Shown: piece after piece, positions 32,511-40,747 of the stretch
How positions within the stretch are numbered: the stretch's first letter is position 1
Layout of the letters: every line of letters begins with the position of its first letter
From: CAVQBC01 sp963710665
Lineage (GTDB): Bacteria > Actinomycetota > Thermoleophilia > Solirubrobacterales > Solirubrobacteraceae
DNA length: 64,000 nt
Reading direction: 5' to 3'
NCBI GenBank assembly: GCA_963710665.1
Contig: CAVQBC010000003.1
Coordinates: forward strand, 1,302,001-1,366,000
Notes under the pieces: generated by a model
What the model was told of the DNA's origin: nothing
The model's database searches: none
Seen by the model: only the letters and a program-made list of their open reading frames with translations
Made by a program: the position numbers and the translations under genes

Positions 32511-33947
32511 CTAGATTCCGAAGGCCAGGTACCTGACCTCTTCGAAGTCCTCCAGCCCGAGGGACGACCCCTCGCGCCCCAGGCCGCTCTGCTTGATGCC
32601 GCCCATCGGCGCGAAGACGACCGTGGGCAGCCCCGTGTTGACGCCGACGATCCCCGTCTCGAGGTGCTCGCCGACGCGCCACACCCGGTCGACGTCGCGG
32701 GTGTAGAGGTAGGCCGCGAGCCCCATCTCGGTGCCGTTGGCCCGCGCGAGCGCCTCGTCCTCGTCGGAGAACGGGAAGACGCCGGCCGCCGGCCCGAAGA
32801 TCTCCTCGCGGGCGAGGCGGGCGTCGTCGGGCACGTCGACCAGCAACGCCGGCGCGGCGTAAGAGCCCTCCGCCGGCAGGTCGAAGTCGCGCGTCACGCG
32901 CCGGGCGCCGGCCGCCATCGCCTCGTCGACCATGGAGGTGACCGAGGCCACGCGGTCGGCGTCGATCAGCGGCCCGAGGTCGGGCAGCGGGTCGGCGAGG
33001 CCGTCGCCGACCGTCATCCCGTCGACCCGCTCGGCCAGGCGCTCGACGAAGACGTCGTGGACGTGCTCGTGCACGAGGAAGCGGTTGGCCCCGATGCAGC
33101 TCTGCCCCGAGTTGCGGAACTTGGCCACCAGCGCGCCCTCGACGGCCGCGTCGAGGTCGGCGTCCTCGAAGACGATGAACGGCGCGTCGCCGCCCAGCTC
33201 GAGCAGCGGGCGCACGACGCGCTCGGACGCGGCCGCCATGACCCGGCGGCCCACGCCGGTCGACCCGGTGAAGCTCACGACGCGCACCGCCGGGTGGACG
33301 AGCAGCGCGTCGGTGACCTCCGCGGCCGGGCCGTGGACGAGGTTCAGCACCCCGTCGGGCAGGCCGGCGTCCTGCAGGCAGCGGACGAGCTCCACGGCCG
33401 CCAGCGGCGCCTTCTCCGACGGCCGCGCCACGACCGTGCACCCTGCGGCGAGGGCGGGCGCGAGCTTGCGGGCCTGGATGGAGACCGGGAAGTTCCACGG
33501 CGTGAGGCTCGCCACCACGCCCGCCGGCCGGCGGATCGACAGGTGGCGCCTGCCCGGCTGCTCGTGGGGATGGAGCTGCCCGGCGGGGCGCCGCGCCTCC
33601 TCGGCGAACCAGCGCAGGTACTCCGCCGAGAGCCCGACCTCGCCGGCGGCCTCGGGCAGGCGCTTGCCGGCCTCGCGGGCGAGCAGCTCGGCGATCGCGT
33701 CCGCCCGCTCCGCCAGCAGCGCGCCCGCGCGCAGCAGCACGTCGGCGCGGCCGCGGGCGGGCGTGTCGGCCCACTCCGCGAACGCGGCGCCGGCGGCGTC
33801 CGCGGCGGCGCGCGCCTCGGCGGCGCCGCCGTAGCCGACCGAGCCGACGACCGAGCCGTCCGCCGGGTTGGCCACCTCGCGCCGCTCGTCCGGATCTCCC
33901 CACGTGCCACCGACCAACGTGGTCGGGTCCGATGTCGCGACGCTCAT
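32511..33947 (-). CDS. GabD-like NAD(P)+ aldehyde dehydrogenase
   Basis: This 478-residue aldehyde dehydrogenase of the succinate-semialdehyde dehydrogenase type oxidises an acidic aldehyde to its acid. The catalytic residues are visible: Asn152 (TPWNFPVS), Glu250 (LELGGDAP) and Cys284 (NSGQSCIGANRF). GabD-like enzymes also serve as sulfolactaldehyde dehydrogenases. ATG 33947 (MSVATS) is preferred to the GTG four codons upstream because GGGGG lies at a workable distance. It lies 69 nt upstream of the MFS operon on the same strand and divergent from the SDR gene, so it may open the same unit. The true substrate is not proven. Confidence 0.82.
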   Translation of the reverse strand: MSVATSDPTTLVGGTWGDPDERREVANPADGSVVGSVGYGGAAEARAAADAAGAAFAEWADTPARGRADVLLRAGALLAERADAIAELLAREAGKRLPEAAGEVGLSAEYLRWFAEEARRPAGQLHPHEQPGRRHLSIRRPAGVVASLTPWNFPVSIQARKLAPALAAGCTVVARPSEKAPLAAVELVRCLQDAGLPDGVLNLVHGPAAEVTDALLVHPAVRVVSFTGSTGVGRRVMAAASERVVRPLLELGGDAPFIVFEDADLDAAVEGALVAKFRNSGQSCIGANRFLVHEHVHDVFVERLAERVDGMTVGDGLADPLPDLGPLIDADRVASVTSMVDEAMAAGARRVTRDFDLPAEGSYAAPALLVDVPDDARLAREEIFGPAAGVFPFSDEDEALARANGTEMGLAAYLYTRDVDRVWRVGEHLETGIVGVNTGLPTVVFAPMGGIKQSGLGREGSSLGLEDFEEVRYLAFGI

Positions 33948-34075
33948 CGCGTCCAGCACCCCCTGCGTTCGTGGTCAGACCTCTTGCCAAAAACCCTAGC
34001 GAAACGCTCTCGAGCGGGTACTGAGGGACCGCGGGCGCCCGGGACAGGCCGCGCCCGGACCGACAGGGGGAGCCG

Positions 34076-34864
34076 ATGAGACTCGAAGGGAAGGTGGCGC
34101 TGGTCACCGGCGGGGCCGGCGGGATGGGGCGGGCGATCGCCTCCCGCCTCGCCGCGGAAGGCGCGCGGGTGGCGGTGGCCGACCTCCGCGCGGAGGACGC
34201 CGCGGAGGTCGCCGGCGAGATCGAGGCGGCAGGCGGCGTCGCGATCCCGGCGCAGGCGGACGTGTCCGACCACGCCGCGGTCGAGCGGATGGCCGGCGAG
34301 GTGTCCGAGCGCCTCGGGGGTGTCGACGTGCTCGTCAACAACGCCGCGATCCGCTTCATCCGGCCGCTGCTCGAGCACGGCGAGACCGAGTGGCAGCGCA
34401 CGCTCGACGTGAACCTGACGGGCCCCTTCCACTGCATCCAGGCCGTGCTGCCGCACATGCAGCGGGCGGGATGGGGGCGGATCGTCAACATCGCCTCGAT
34501 CGCGAGCTTCGTGGGGCGACCCAACCGGGTCGCGTACTGCGTGGCCAAGGGCGGGCTGGTGTCGCTGACGCAGGCGGTCGCCGTCGACGTCGCGGGCCAG
34601 GGCATCTGCGTCAACGCGCTCGCGCCGGGGCTGATCGACACGCCGCTGAACTCGGTCTACGCGCGCGACCCTGCGCTCGCGGACGCCTGGGCCCAGGAGA
34701 ACATGGCGCGGCGCTGGGGACAGCCGGCCGACGTCGCGGGCGCGGTGGCGTTCCTCGCCTCGCCCGAAGCCGAGTTCATCACCGGGAGCGTCCTGCCGGT
34801 CGACGGCGGCTGGCTCGCCGCGCGCAGCCGGCCGGGCGAGGTCGAGGCGGTGGCGTCCGCGTGA
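34076..34864 (+). CDS. Short-chain dehydrogenase/reductase
   Basis: This 262-residue classical SDR has the cofactor motif TGGAGGMG (residues 11-18), Asp at the end of beta-2 (VADLRAED, suggesting NAD), NNAA, and the catalytic Ser (NIASIAS), Tyr and Lys (YCVAK). GVDVLVNNAAIRF and PGLIDTPLN are typical of sugar or hydroxyacid dehydrogenases. A ribosome site GGGGGAG precedes the ATG. Its stop overlaps the start of the LLM oxidoreductase gene (GTGA). It may oxidise the alcohol precursor of the aldehyde handled by the divergent ALDH; the substrate is unknown. Confidence 0.83.
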   Translation: MRLEGKVALVTGGAGGMGRAIASRLAAEGARVAVADLRAEDAAEVAGEIEAAGGVAIPAQADVSDHAAVERMAGEVSERLGGVDVLVNNAAIRFIRPLLEHGETEWQRTLDVNLTGPFHCIQAVLPHMQRAGWGRIVNIASIASFVGRPNRVAYCVAKGGLVSLTQAVAVDVAGQGICVNALAPGLIDTPLNSVYARDPALADAWAQENMARRWGQPADVAGAVAFLASPEAEFITGSVLPVDGGWLAARSRPGEVEAVASA

Positions 34865-35820
34865 GGTTCGGCGTCCGGCTCGCGGTGCAGGGCGAGATGG
34901 GTGCCCCCGGCGCCGGCTTCGACTACGCGCGCTCGATGGCGCTCGAGGCCGAGGCGCTCGGGTTCGACAGCGTCTGGCTGCCCGACCACGTGATCAACGC
35001 CCACATGGACACGCGCACGCCGATGCTCGAGAACTGGACGGTGCTCTCGGCGCTCGCCGCGCTCACCGAGCGCGTCAGCTTCGCCGGGCACACCTTCAAC
35101 AACTCGCTGCGCAACCCCGCGGTGATGGCGAAGATGGCGGCGACGTTCGACGTCATCTCGGGCGGGCGGCTGATCTACTCGCTCGGCTCGGCGTGGTTCC
35201 GCGCGGAGACCGAGAGCTACGGGCTGCCGTGGGACGAGCACGACGATCGCGTCGCGCGGCTGCGCGAGGCGCTGCTGATCGCCCGCGCGCTGTGGACGCA
35301 GGACAGGACGACCTTCGAGGGGCGGTTCTTCACCGTGCGCGACGCGCTCCTCGAGCCCAAGCCGGTGCAGCGCCCGCACATCCCGATCTGGGTCCCGGGA
35401 GACTCCGAGGCCACGCGGGCGCTCGCCGCCGAGCTGGCGGACGTGTGGCTGACCTACTCCAAGCCGCCGGCGACCATCCGCGAGTGGGCGGCCGACATGA
35501 CCGAGCGGCGCGACGGGGTCCCGTTGCCGATCGCGGTCTCGACGGTCTCGCTGGCCGGCCTCGACGACGCCGACGTGGAGCGCTGGAGCGTCGGCTACGC
35601 CAAGGAGCGCGAGCACCGCTTCGCGACGCCGCCGACCCCGCAGGACGTGCTCGACGAGAACCTGTGGGGCAGCCCCGGCAAGTGCGTCGCCCGGATCCGC
35701 GAGTACGAGGAGGCGGGCGTCGTGCACCTCGTCATCCAGCCGATCCCGCCGCTCGAGGGCATGCGCTACTTCGCGCGGGAGATCATGCCCGCGCTGCGCA
35801 ACGGCAGCGGGGCGGGTTAG
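34861..35820 (+). CDS. Luciferase-like (LLM) flavin- or F420-dependent oxidoreductase
   Basis: This 319-residue TIM-barrel oxidoreductase of the bacterial luciferase family shows family landmarks AEALGFDSVWLPDHVI near the start, TERVSFAGHTFNNSLRNPAV and ISGGRLIYSLGSAWFRAE, and a C-terminal segment SPGKCVARIREYEEAGVVHL. Members use FMNH2 (for example SsuD desulfonation) or F420; actinobacterial forms of this length are often F420-linked. GTG 34861 overlaps the SDR stop by 4 nt. In a sulfonate setting, monooxygenolytic desulfonation is possible, but the family is too broad to decide. A bidirectional hairpin follows. Confidence 0.78.
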   Translation: MRFGVRLAVQGEMGAPGAGFDYARSMALEAEALGFDSVWLPDHVINAHMDTRTPMLENWTVLSALAALTERVSFAGHTFNNSLRNPAVMAKMAATFDVISGGRLIYSLGSAWFRAETESYGLPWDEHDDRVARLREALLIARALWTQDRTTFEGRFFTVRDALLEPKPVQRPHIPIWVPGDSEATRALAAELADVWLTYSKPPATIREWAADMTERRDGVPLPIAVSTVSLAGLDDADVERWSVGYAKEREHRFATPPTPQDVLDENLWGSPGKCVARIREYEEAGVVHLVIQPIPPLEGMRYFAREIMPALRNGSGAG

Positions 35821-35884
35821 ATGGCTGACTCCACGACCCCGCGGCCGCCTGGCGGCGCCCCGCGGCGCCGGATCGCCACCCGCC

Positions 35885-35919
35885 CGAGGGGCCCGTGGCC
35901 ACGGCCACTGTGCCCCTCG
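35885..35919. terminator. Bidirectional hairpin between convergent LLM and quinone oxidoreductase genes
   Basis: CGAGGGGC (35885-35892) pairs with GCCCCTCG (35912-35919); an inner GTGGCC/GGCCAC pair extends the structure. It lies 65 nt after each stop codon. Confidence 0.7.
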
Positions 35920-35984
35920 TGCGTGCGGCGCCCGGCATCCACGGGGCATCCACCAGTCGACCGCGCGGCCGCGGAATCAACCAT

Positions 35985-36974
35985 CTAGCCGATCTCGAGC
36001 AGCAGCTTGCCGGTGGTCGCGCGCGACTCGAGGGCCCGGTGGGCGTCCGCCGCGTCCTCGAGCGCGAAGCGCCGGCCGATCGCGACCTCGAGCGAGCCGT
36101 CGGCGACGAGCTTGAAGAGGCGGTCGGTCCGCGCGGCGATCTCCTCCGCGGAGGTCAGGTAGTCGGCGAGGTGCGGCCGCGTGAGGTACACCGAGCCCGC
36201 CTCGCCGAGCTCCTTGGGGCTGACGCCCTCGACGGCGCCGGAGCTCGCCCCGAAGAGCACGCACAGCCCGCGGCGGCGCAGGCTGCGGATGCTGCGGCCG
36301 ATGGTGTCGCGCCCGACGGAGTCGTAGACCACGTCGACGCCGGCGCCGTCGGTGATCTCCATGACGCGCTCGCGGAAGTCCTCGTCGCGGTAGAGGATCG
36401 TGTGGTCGGCGCCGCGCGCCTGCGCCACGGCGGCCTTGTCGGCGTCGCCGACCGTCGCGATGACGGTCGCCCCGCGCTCCTTGGCGAGCTGGACCAGCAG
36501 GCCGCCCACGCCGCCGGCCGCGGCGTGCACCAGGCACGCGTGCCCGGGGGCGAGCGGATAGGTGGAGTGCGTGAGGTAGTGCGCGGTGGTGCCCTGCAGC
36601 ATCAGCGCGGCGGCGAGGTCGAGGTCGACCGAGTCGGGCACCGGGACGACGCGCCACGCGGGCGCCACGACGTACTCCGCATAGCTCCCCTGCACCAGGC
36701 AGTGCGCGACGCGGTCGCCCTCCGCGAGGCCGTTCGCGTCCGGGCCGGTCGCCGCGATCCGTCCCGCGCCCTCGGTGCCCAGCACGAGCGGCAGGGGCGT
36801 CGGGTAGGTCTGCGAGCGCGCGTAGACGCCCTCGCGCATGTAGACGTCCTGGAAGTTCACGCCGGCGTAGTCGAGCTTCACCAGCACCTGGCCCGGGCCG
36901 GGCTCGGGGACGTCGCCGTCGCTCACCTCGAGGCGCTCGACTCCGCCGTAGTCGCCGATCTGCACCGCGCGCAT
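35985..36974 (-). CDS. Zinc-independent quinone oxidoreductase (QOR) family enzyme
   Basis: This 329-residue medium-chain reductase has the QOR pattern: VKLDYAGVNFQDVYMREGVY near the N-terminus, the NADPH-binding motif HAAAGGVGGLLVQLAKERG, and no zinc-ligand cysteines. These enzymes reduce quinones or enones with NADPH. Its ATG at 36974 overlaps the stop of the ABC-transporter ATPase gene by one base (TGATG), so it is translated with the importer, which is unusual. A role in processing the imported compound is possible but undefined. Confidence 0.83.
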   Translation of the reverse strand: MRAVQIGDYGGVERLEVSDGDVPEPGPGQVLVKLDYAGVNFQDVYMREGVYARSQTYPTPLPLVLGTEGAGRIAATGPDANGLAEGDRVAHCLVQGSYAEYVVAPAWRVVPVPDSVDLDLAAALMLQGTTAHYLTHSTYPLAPGHACLVHAAAGGVGGLLVQLAKERGATVIATVGDADKAAVAQARGADHTILYRDEDFRERVMEITDGAGVDVVYDSVGRDTIGRSIRSLRRRGLCVLFGASSGAVEGVSPKELGEAGSVYLTRPHLADYLTSAEEIAARTDRLFKLVADGSLEVAIGRRFALEDAADAHRALESRATTGKLLLEIG

Positions 36975-37768
36975 CAGCGCGTCCCCTCGTAGATCGCGCC
37001 GGCGACGCGCTCGCGCGTCTCGACGAACTCCGGCGTGGCGCGCACCTCGCGCACGGCGCCGCCGGTGCGCGAGAACGAGACCGGCTCATCGAACACGATG
37101 CGCCCCGGGCGCGCGCTCATCACCAGCACCCGCGTGCCGAGGTAGACCGCCTCCTCGACCGAGTGGGTGATGAAGAAGATCGTGCGGCCGGTCCTGCGCC
37201 AGATGGTCAAGAGCTCCTCCTGCATGCGCTCGCGGGTCAGGGCGTCCAGTGCCCCGAACGGCTCGTCCATGAGCATGATCATCGGCTCGTTGACCAGCAC
37301 GCGGGCGATCGCGGCGCGCTGCTGCATGCCGCCCGAGAGCTCGTAGGGGCGGCGCGCGGCGAAGTCCTCGAGGCCCACCATCTCGAGCGTGCGCTCCGCC
37401 CGCTCGTGCCACTCCTCCTTGGCCAGCCCGCGCATCCGCGGCCCGAACGTGACGTTGCGGCGCACGTCCAGCCACGGGTACAGGTTGGGCTGCTGGAAGA
37501 CCACGCCGCGCTCCCACCCGGGCTCCGTGATGGGCTCGCCGTCCATCGTGATCTCGCCCTCGGTGGGGAAGATGAACCCCGCGAGCAGGCTCAGCAGGGT
37601 CGACTTGCCACACCCCGAGGGCCCGGCGAGGCACACGAACTCGCCGGGCTCGATCGCGAGGTCGATCGGGTCGAGCGCGTGGATGCGCTCGCGTCCCGAG
37701 ACGTAGTCGTGCGTGACGCCGGTGGCGGCGAGCCGTCCGACGCCGGCGGGGGCGACCGCCTGGGCCAT
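36974..37768 (-). CDS. TauB/SsuB-type ABC transporter ATPase
   Basis: This 264-residue ATPase belongs to the taurine/nitrate/sulfonate ABC importer family. It has Walker A GPSGCGKST, Q-loop VVFQQPNLYPWLDVRRNV, signature LSGGMQQRAAIARVL, Walker B MLMDEPFGALD and the switch His (ITHSVEEA). It powers uptake by the adjacent permease and binding protein. ATG 37768 follows the binding-protein stop by 10 nt. The gene order permease, binding protein, ATPase, QOR indicates one operon. Confidence 0.88.
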   Translation of the reverse strand: MAQAVAPAGVGRLAATGVTHDYVSGRERIHALDPIDLAIEPGEFVCLAGPSGCGKSTLLSLLAGFIFPTEGEITMDGEPITEPGWERGVVFQQPNLYPWLDVRRNVTFGPRMRGLAKEEWHERAERTLEMVGLEDFAARRPYELSGGMQQRAAIARVLVNEPMIMLMDEPFGALDALTRERMQEELLTIWRRTGRTIFFITHSVEEAVYLGTRVLVMSARPGRIVFDEPVSFSRTGGAVREVRATPEFVETRERVAGAIYEGTR

Positions 37769-37778
37769 GCCGGCTCCC

Positions 37779-38831
37779 TCAGCCCCCGGCCTTCGACGCC
37801 CACTCGCCGTCGACGGCCTTGTTGAACTCGTCGATCGACGGGTCGCGGTCGATCAGCTTCTGCTCCTTGAGGAACTTCGCGGTCGTCTCGAGCTGCTTGG
37901 CGAGGTCGCCGGGGGCGTCCGGCGTGCCGAGGTACTTCGCCGAGGCCTGCTGGCCCGCGTCGAGCCAGATCAGGTCCTTCATCTGGCTGCGCGCCTCGGA
38001 CTTCGAGATCTCGAACTCGGCCGCCACCGCCGCGGCCGCCTTGTCCGGATCGCTCCGGTAGAGCTCGACCGCGCGGTTCTCCTGGTCGATCCACGTCTGC
38101 ACGACGTCGGGGTACTTCTCGGCGAAGTCGTTGGAGACGATCCCGAGGTCGCCGGTCAGCTTCCCCTGCTTGGCGAGCTCGGCGCTCGAGACGAGCACCT
38201 TTCCGCCGTCGGACTTGAGCTTGGAGAGGCTCGGGGTCCACACGTAGGCGCCGTCGATGTCGTCGCGCTGCCAGGCGGCGACGATGTCCTCGGGCGCGAG
38301 GTCGACGAGCTCGACGTCGTTGGGGCTGAGCCCCGCGTCGGTGATCGCGGTCAGCAGGCTGTAGTGGGTGGTGGAGCCGAACGGCGCCGCGACCTTCTTG
38401 CCCTTCAGGCCCGCCACGTCGGAGACGCGCTCGCTCGAGCGCACCACGAGCTGCTCGTTGTCCCCGATCACGTCGTAGATCCAGGCCACCTTGTAGGGCA
38501 GGCCGGAGGCGATCCCGTTGGCGACGGGGCTCGAGCCGGCGAGCCCGACGTCGACGCTGCCCGACGCCACGGCGCGGTTGACGTCCGCCCCCGAGTCGAA
38601 CTGGTTCCACTCGACGGGGATCCCGAGCGCCTCCTCGAGCCACTTCTCGTGCTTGACGATCGGCGCCCCGTTGGGGATGACCTGGTAGGCGACGCGCAGC
38701 TTCGCGGGCTTGCCGCCGGAGCCCTCGCCGCCGGCCGAGTCGGACTCGCCGTTGCCCTCGCTGGCCCCGCAGCCCGCGACGGCCAGGGCCAGCACGGCGA
38801 GCGCGGCGGCGACGATGCGCGTGATCCTCAT
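37779..38831 (-). CDS. TauA-like sulfonate/taurine ABC transporter substrate-binding lipoprotein
   Basis: This 350-residue binding protein has a lipoprotein signal: a basic start MRITR, a hydrophobic core and lipobox AVAGC, followed by a Gly/Ser-rich tether. The mature domain resembles TauA/SsuA: KLRVAYQVIPNGAPIVKHE, VDVGLAGSSPVANGIASGLP, and IDGAYVWTPSLSKLKSDGG, which matches the taurine-binding protein region around its WAP motif. GGGAGG is well placed before ATG 38831. It captures the transported sulfonate or similar anion outside the membrane. The taurine versus other ligand choice cannot be read reliably. Confidence 0.83.
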   Translation of the reverse strand: MRITRIVAAALAVLALAVAGCGASEGNGESDSAGGEGSGGKPAKLRVAYQVIPNGAPIVKHEKWLEEALGIPVEWNQFDSGADVNRAVASGSVDVGLAGSSPVANGIASGLPYKVAWIYDVIGDNEQLVVRSSERVSDVAGLKGKKVAAPFGSTTHYSLLTAITDAGLSPNDVELVDLAPEDIVAAWQRDDIDGAYVWTPSLSKLKSDGGKVLVSSAELAKQGKLTGDLGIVSNDFAEKYPDVVQTWIDQENRAVELYRSDPDKAAAAVAAEFEISKSEARSQMKDLIWLDAGQQASAKYLGTPDAPGDLAKQLETTAKFLKEQKLIDRDPSIDEFNKAVDGEWASKAGG

Positions 38832-38848
38832 CCCGATCCCTCCCGATT

Positions 38849-39745
38849 TCAGGCGCGGCCCAGCCAGGGCACGGCTCGTCGCTGCGCCGCCTTGACGAGG
38901 GCGTCGAGGAAGATCCCCGTGACGCCCATGACGATGATTCCCATGAAGACGTAGCTCGTCTGCAGGAAGCGGCTGGCGTCGAGCACGAGCCAGCCGATGC
39001 CCGTCTTGGCCGCGACCATCTCCGCGGCCACGAGCGTCGTGTAGGTGAAGCCGATGCTGACCCGCATGCCCGTGAAGACGTCGGGCAGGATCGACGGGAA
39101 GACGACGTAGCGCAGCGTCTTGCCCCGCCCGGCGCCCAGCGAGCGGGCGGCGTCCATGCGCTCGCGGCGCACGCCGCGCACGCCCTGCACGGTGGCGATG
39201 AAGATCGGCGGGAACGCGGCGAGCAGCAGCAGCAGGACCTTCGAGCGCTCGCCGATGCCGAACCAGATCACGAGCAGCGTGTAGTAGGCGAGCGGCGGCA
39301 GCGGGCGGTAGAAGTTCACGAACGGGTCGACGATCGTCTCGAGCGTCCGGCTCGAGGCGACGAGCATGCCCAGCGGCACCGCGATCAGGACCGCGAGCAC
39401 GAACGCGATCAGGACCCGCTGGAGGCTGATCGCCACGTGCTCCCACAGCAGGTAGCCGCGGTAGCCGTCCGTGTTGGCCGTCATGAACGCGTCCCACACG
39501 GCGCCCGGCGAAGGCAGGAACAGCGGCTTGATGAGCTCTGCGCGCGCGACCAGGTACCACGCGAGGAGGACCACACCGATCGCCGCGGCGCCGAGCGCCA
39601 GGCGCCCCACCCGGGCGCGTCCCTCCCGCGGACGCGCGCGCCGGCGCTCAGGCGCCGCGCTCCCCGCGCGATCCGGCGCCGCTTCGGCCTCCCGAGCCGG
39701 TGGCGGTCCCGCGGCGACCGGTTGCTCGGTCCCCCTCGATTCCAC
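38849..39745 (-). CDS. TauC/SsuC-type ABC transporter permease
   Basis: This 298-residue permease has six predicted membrane segments after an N-terminal Pro/Arg/Ala-rich extension of about 45 residues. The EAA loop DAARSLGAGRGKTLRYVVFP and NFYRPLPPLAYYTLLVIWFG are typical of the taurine/nitrate/sulfonate family. The start is taken as GTG 39745; there is only a weak ribosome site. It is the first gene of the permease, binding protein, ATPase, QOR operon. Two ATTCCAC half-sites (39739 and 39759) flank the start. Confidence 0.82.
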   Translation of the reverse strand: MESRGTEQPVAAGPPPAREAEAAPDRAGSAAPERRRARPREGRARVGRLALGAAAIGVVLLAWYLVARAELIKPLFLPSPGAVWDAFMTANTDGYRGYLLWEHVAISLQRVLIAFVLAVLIAVPLGMLVASSRTLETIVDPFVNFYRPLPPLAYYTLLVIWFGIGERSKVLLLLLAAFPPIFIATVQGVRGVRRERMDAARSLGAGRGKTLRYVVFPSILPDVFTGMRVSIGFTYTTLVAAEMVAAKTGIGWLVLDASRFLQTSYVFMGIIVMGVTGIFLDALVKAAQRRAVPWLGRA

Positions 39746-39758
39746 TATCCGCCAACGT

Positions 39759-39770
39759 ATTCCACGGAAT
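39759..39770. promoter_or_regulatory. Dyad ATTCC-AC-GGAAT upstream of the ABC importer operon
   Basis: A perfect 5-bp dyad with a 2-nt centre lies 14 nt upstream of the permease start, with another ATTCCAC at 39739-39745. The half-site matches the boxes near soe and xsc but the spacing is shorter, so regulation by the same protein is uncertain. Confidence 0.35.
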
Positions 39771-39804
39771 GGGATGAGTCAAACTCCGGCCGGGGGCGAA
39801 TCCC

Positions 39805-39843
39805 GGGCTGTCCTGCCTAGCCCCGGTGATGGGAGGACAGCCC
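39805..39843. repeat. Inverted repeat enclosing the start codon of the AbiEi-like gene
   Basis: GGGCTGTCCT (39805-39814) and AGGACAGCCC (39834-39843) are perfect 10-bp complements with a 19-nt loop that contains the GTG/ATG start codons (39826-39831). It could be an autoregulatory operator or an mRNA hairpin that limits translation. Confidence 0.6.
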
Positions 39844-40731
39844 AGGACGGTGGAGCGGGAGCTCGCGCGGCTCGCCGACGGCGCGCACGGGGTGGTGACC
39901 CGGCGCCAGCTGCTCGGCGCCGGCGTCTCCCCGGCCGAGATCGACCACCGTGTCGGGACCGGGGCGCTCCTGCGGGAGCATCGCGGCGTCTATCGGGTCG
40001 GACACCGGGCGCCGAGCGTGGAGGCCACGTATCTCGCCGCGGTCCTCGCGTGTGGCGAGCGGGCGTTGCTGAGCGGCCGCGCGGCCGCGCATCTCCTCGG
40101 CGTCCGCGCCGGCGCCGCGCCGGTACCGGAGGTGACGGCGCCGACCGAGCGGCGCGTCACCGGCGTCATCACCCGGCGGTCGCGGGGACTGGACGACCGC
40201 GATGCAGCGAGGTGGCGCGGGATCCCGGTCACCACGGTCGCCTGGACGCTCGTCGACCTTGCCGCCGTCCTGTCCGCCGACGAGCTCGCGCGCGCGTGCC
40301 ACGAGGCCGGGGTCCGCCACCGCACCACGCCGGCGGAGGTCGAGGCGGTGCTCGCGCGTCGTCCCAACAGCCCCGGCGCCGGCACGCTCCGGCGGGTCCT
40401 GCGCGGCGAGGTCCGCGTCACGCTCAGCGCGCTCGAGCACCGCTTCCTCGCGCGGCTGCGCGAGGCGGGACTTCCGCTCCCGCAGACCAACCGGCCCGTC
40501 GGCGGGCGGCGCGTCGACTGCCACTGGCCGGAGAGGCGGCTGACGGTCGAGCTCGACGGCTACCGCTACCACAGCTCCCGGCACGCCTGGGAGCAGGACC
40601 GGCGGCGCGAGCGCGAGGCGCGCGCCCGCGGCGACGAGTTCCGGCGCTACACCTACGGCGACGTCCTGGAGTCGCCGCGGCTGATGCTGGCGGAGCTGCG
40701 GGTCCTCCTCTCGCCACGTCGTCCTGGCTAG
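39826..40731 (+). CDS. AbiEi-type antitoxin-domain protein with DUF559/endonuclease-like C-terminus
   Basis: This 301-residue protein has an N-terminal winged helix of the AbiEi antitoxin type (HGVVTRRQLLGAGVSPAEID, LLREHRGVYRVG). A middle domain follows (VTTVAWTLVDLAAVLSADEL). The C-terminus resembles very-short-patch/DUF559 nuclease folds (RRVDCHWPERRLTVELDGYR, then HAWEQDRRREREARARGDEF, RYTYGDVL). Such proteins are abundant in Thermoleophilia-like genomes and usually lack an AbiEii toxin partner; none is present here. The start may be GTG 39826 or ATG 39829, both inside the loop of a perfect inverted repeat. A 17-bp direct repeat (15 of 17 matches) flanks the gene at 39810-39826 and 40721-40737. 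Confidence 0.72.
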   Translation: MMGGQPRTVERELARLADGAHGVVTRRQLLGAGVSPAEIDHRVGTGALLREHRGVYRVGHRAPSVEATYLAAVLACGERALLSGRAAAHLLGVRAGAAPVPEVTAPTERRVTGVITRRSRGLDDRDAARWRGIPVTTVAWTLVDLAAVLSADELARACHEAGVRHRTTPAEVEAVLARRPNSPGAGTLRRVLRGEVRVTLSALEHRFLARLREAGLPLPQTNRPVGGRRVDCHWPERRLTVELDGYRYHSSRHAWEQDRRREREARARGDEFRRYTYGDVLESPRLMLAELRVLLSPRRPG

Positions 40732-40747
40732 CCCTGGCAGGAGCGGG

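Noticed and set aside
30097..34641. A 1514-codon minus-strand open frame
   Set aside because: Only its last part is the HIBADH-like enzyme; the rest is antisense or out-of-frame sequence over MFS, ALDH and SDR genes with no family similarity.
32511..34864. Complete sulfo-Entner-Doudoroff pathway (SDR plus GabD-like dehydrogenase)
   Set aside because: No lactonase, dehydratase or aldolase of that pathway is in the window, and SDR and GabD families are too broad to infer sulfoquinovose use.
39826..40731. Complete AbiE toxin-antitoxin system
   Set aside because: Only the AbiEi-like protein is present; no AbiEii nucleotidyltransferase gene lies on either side.
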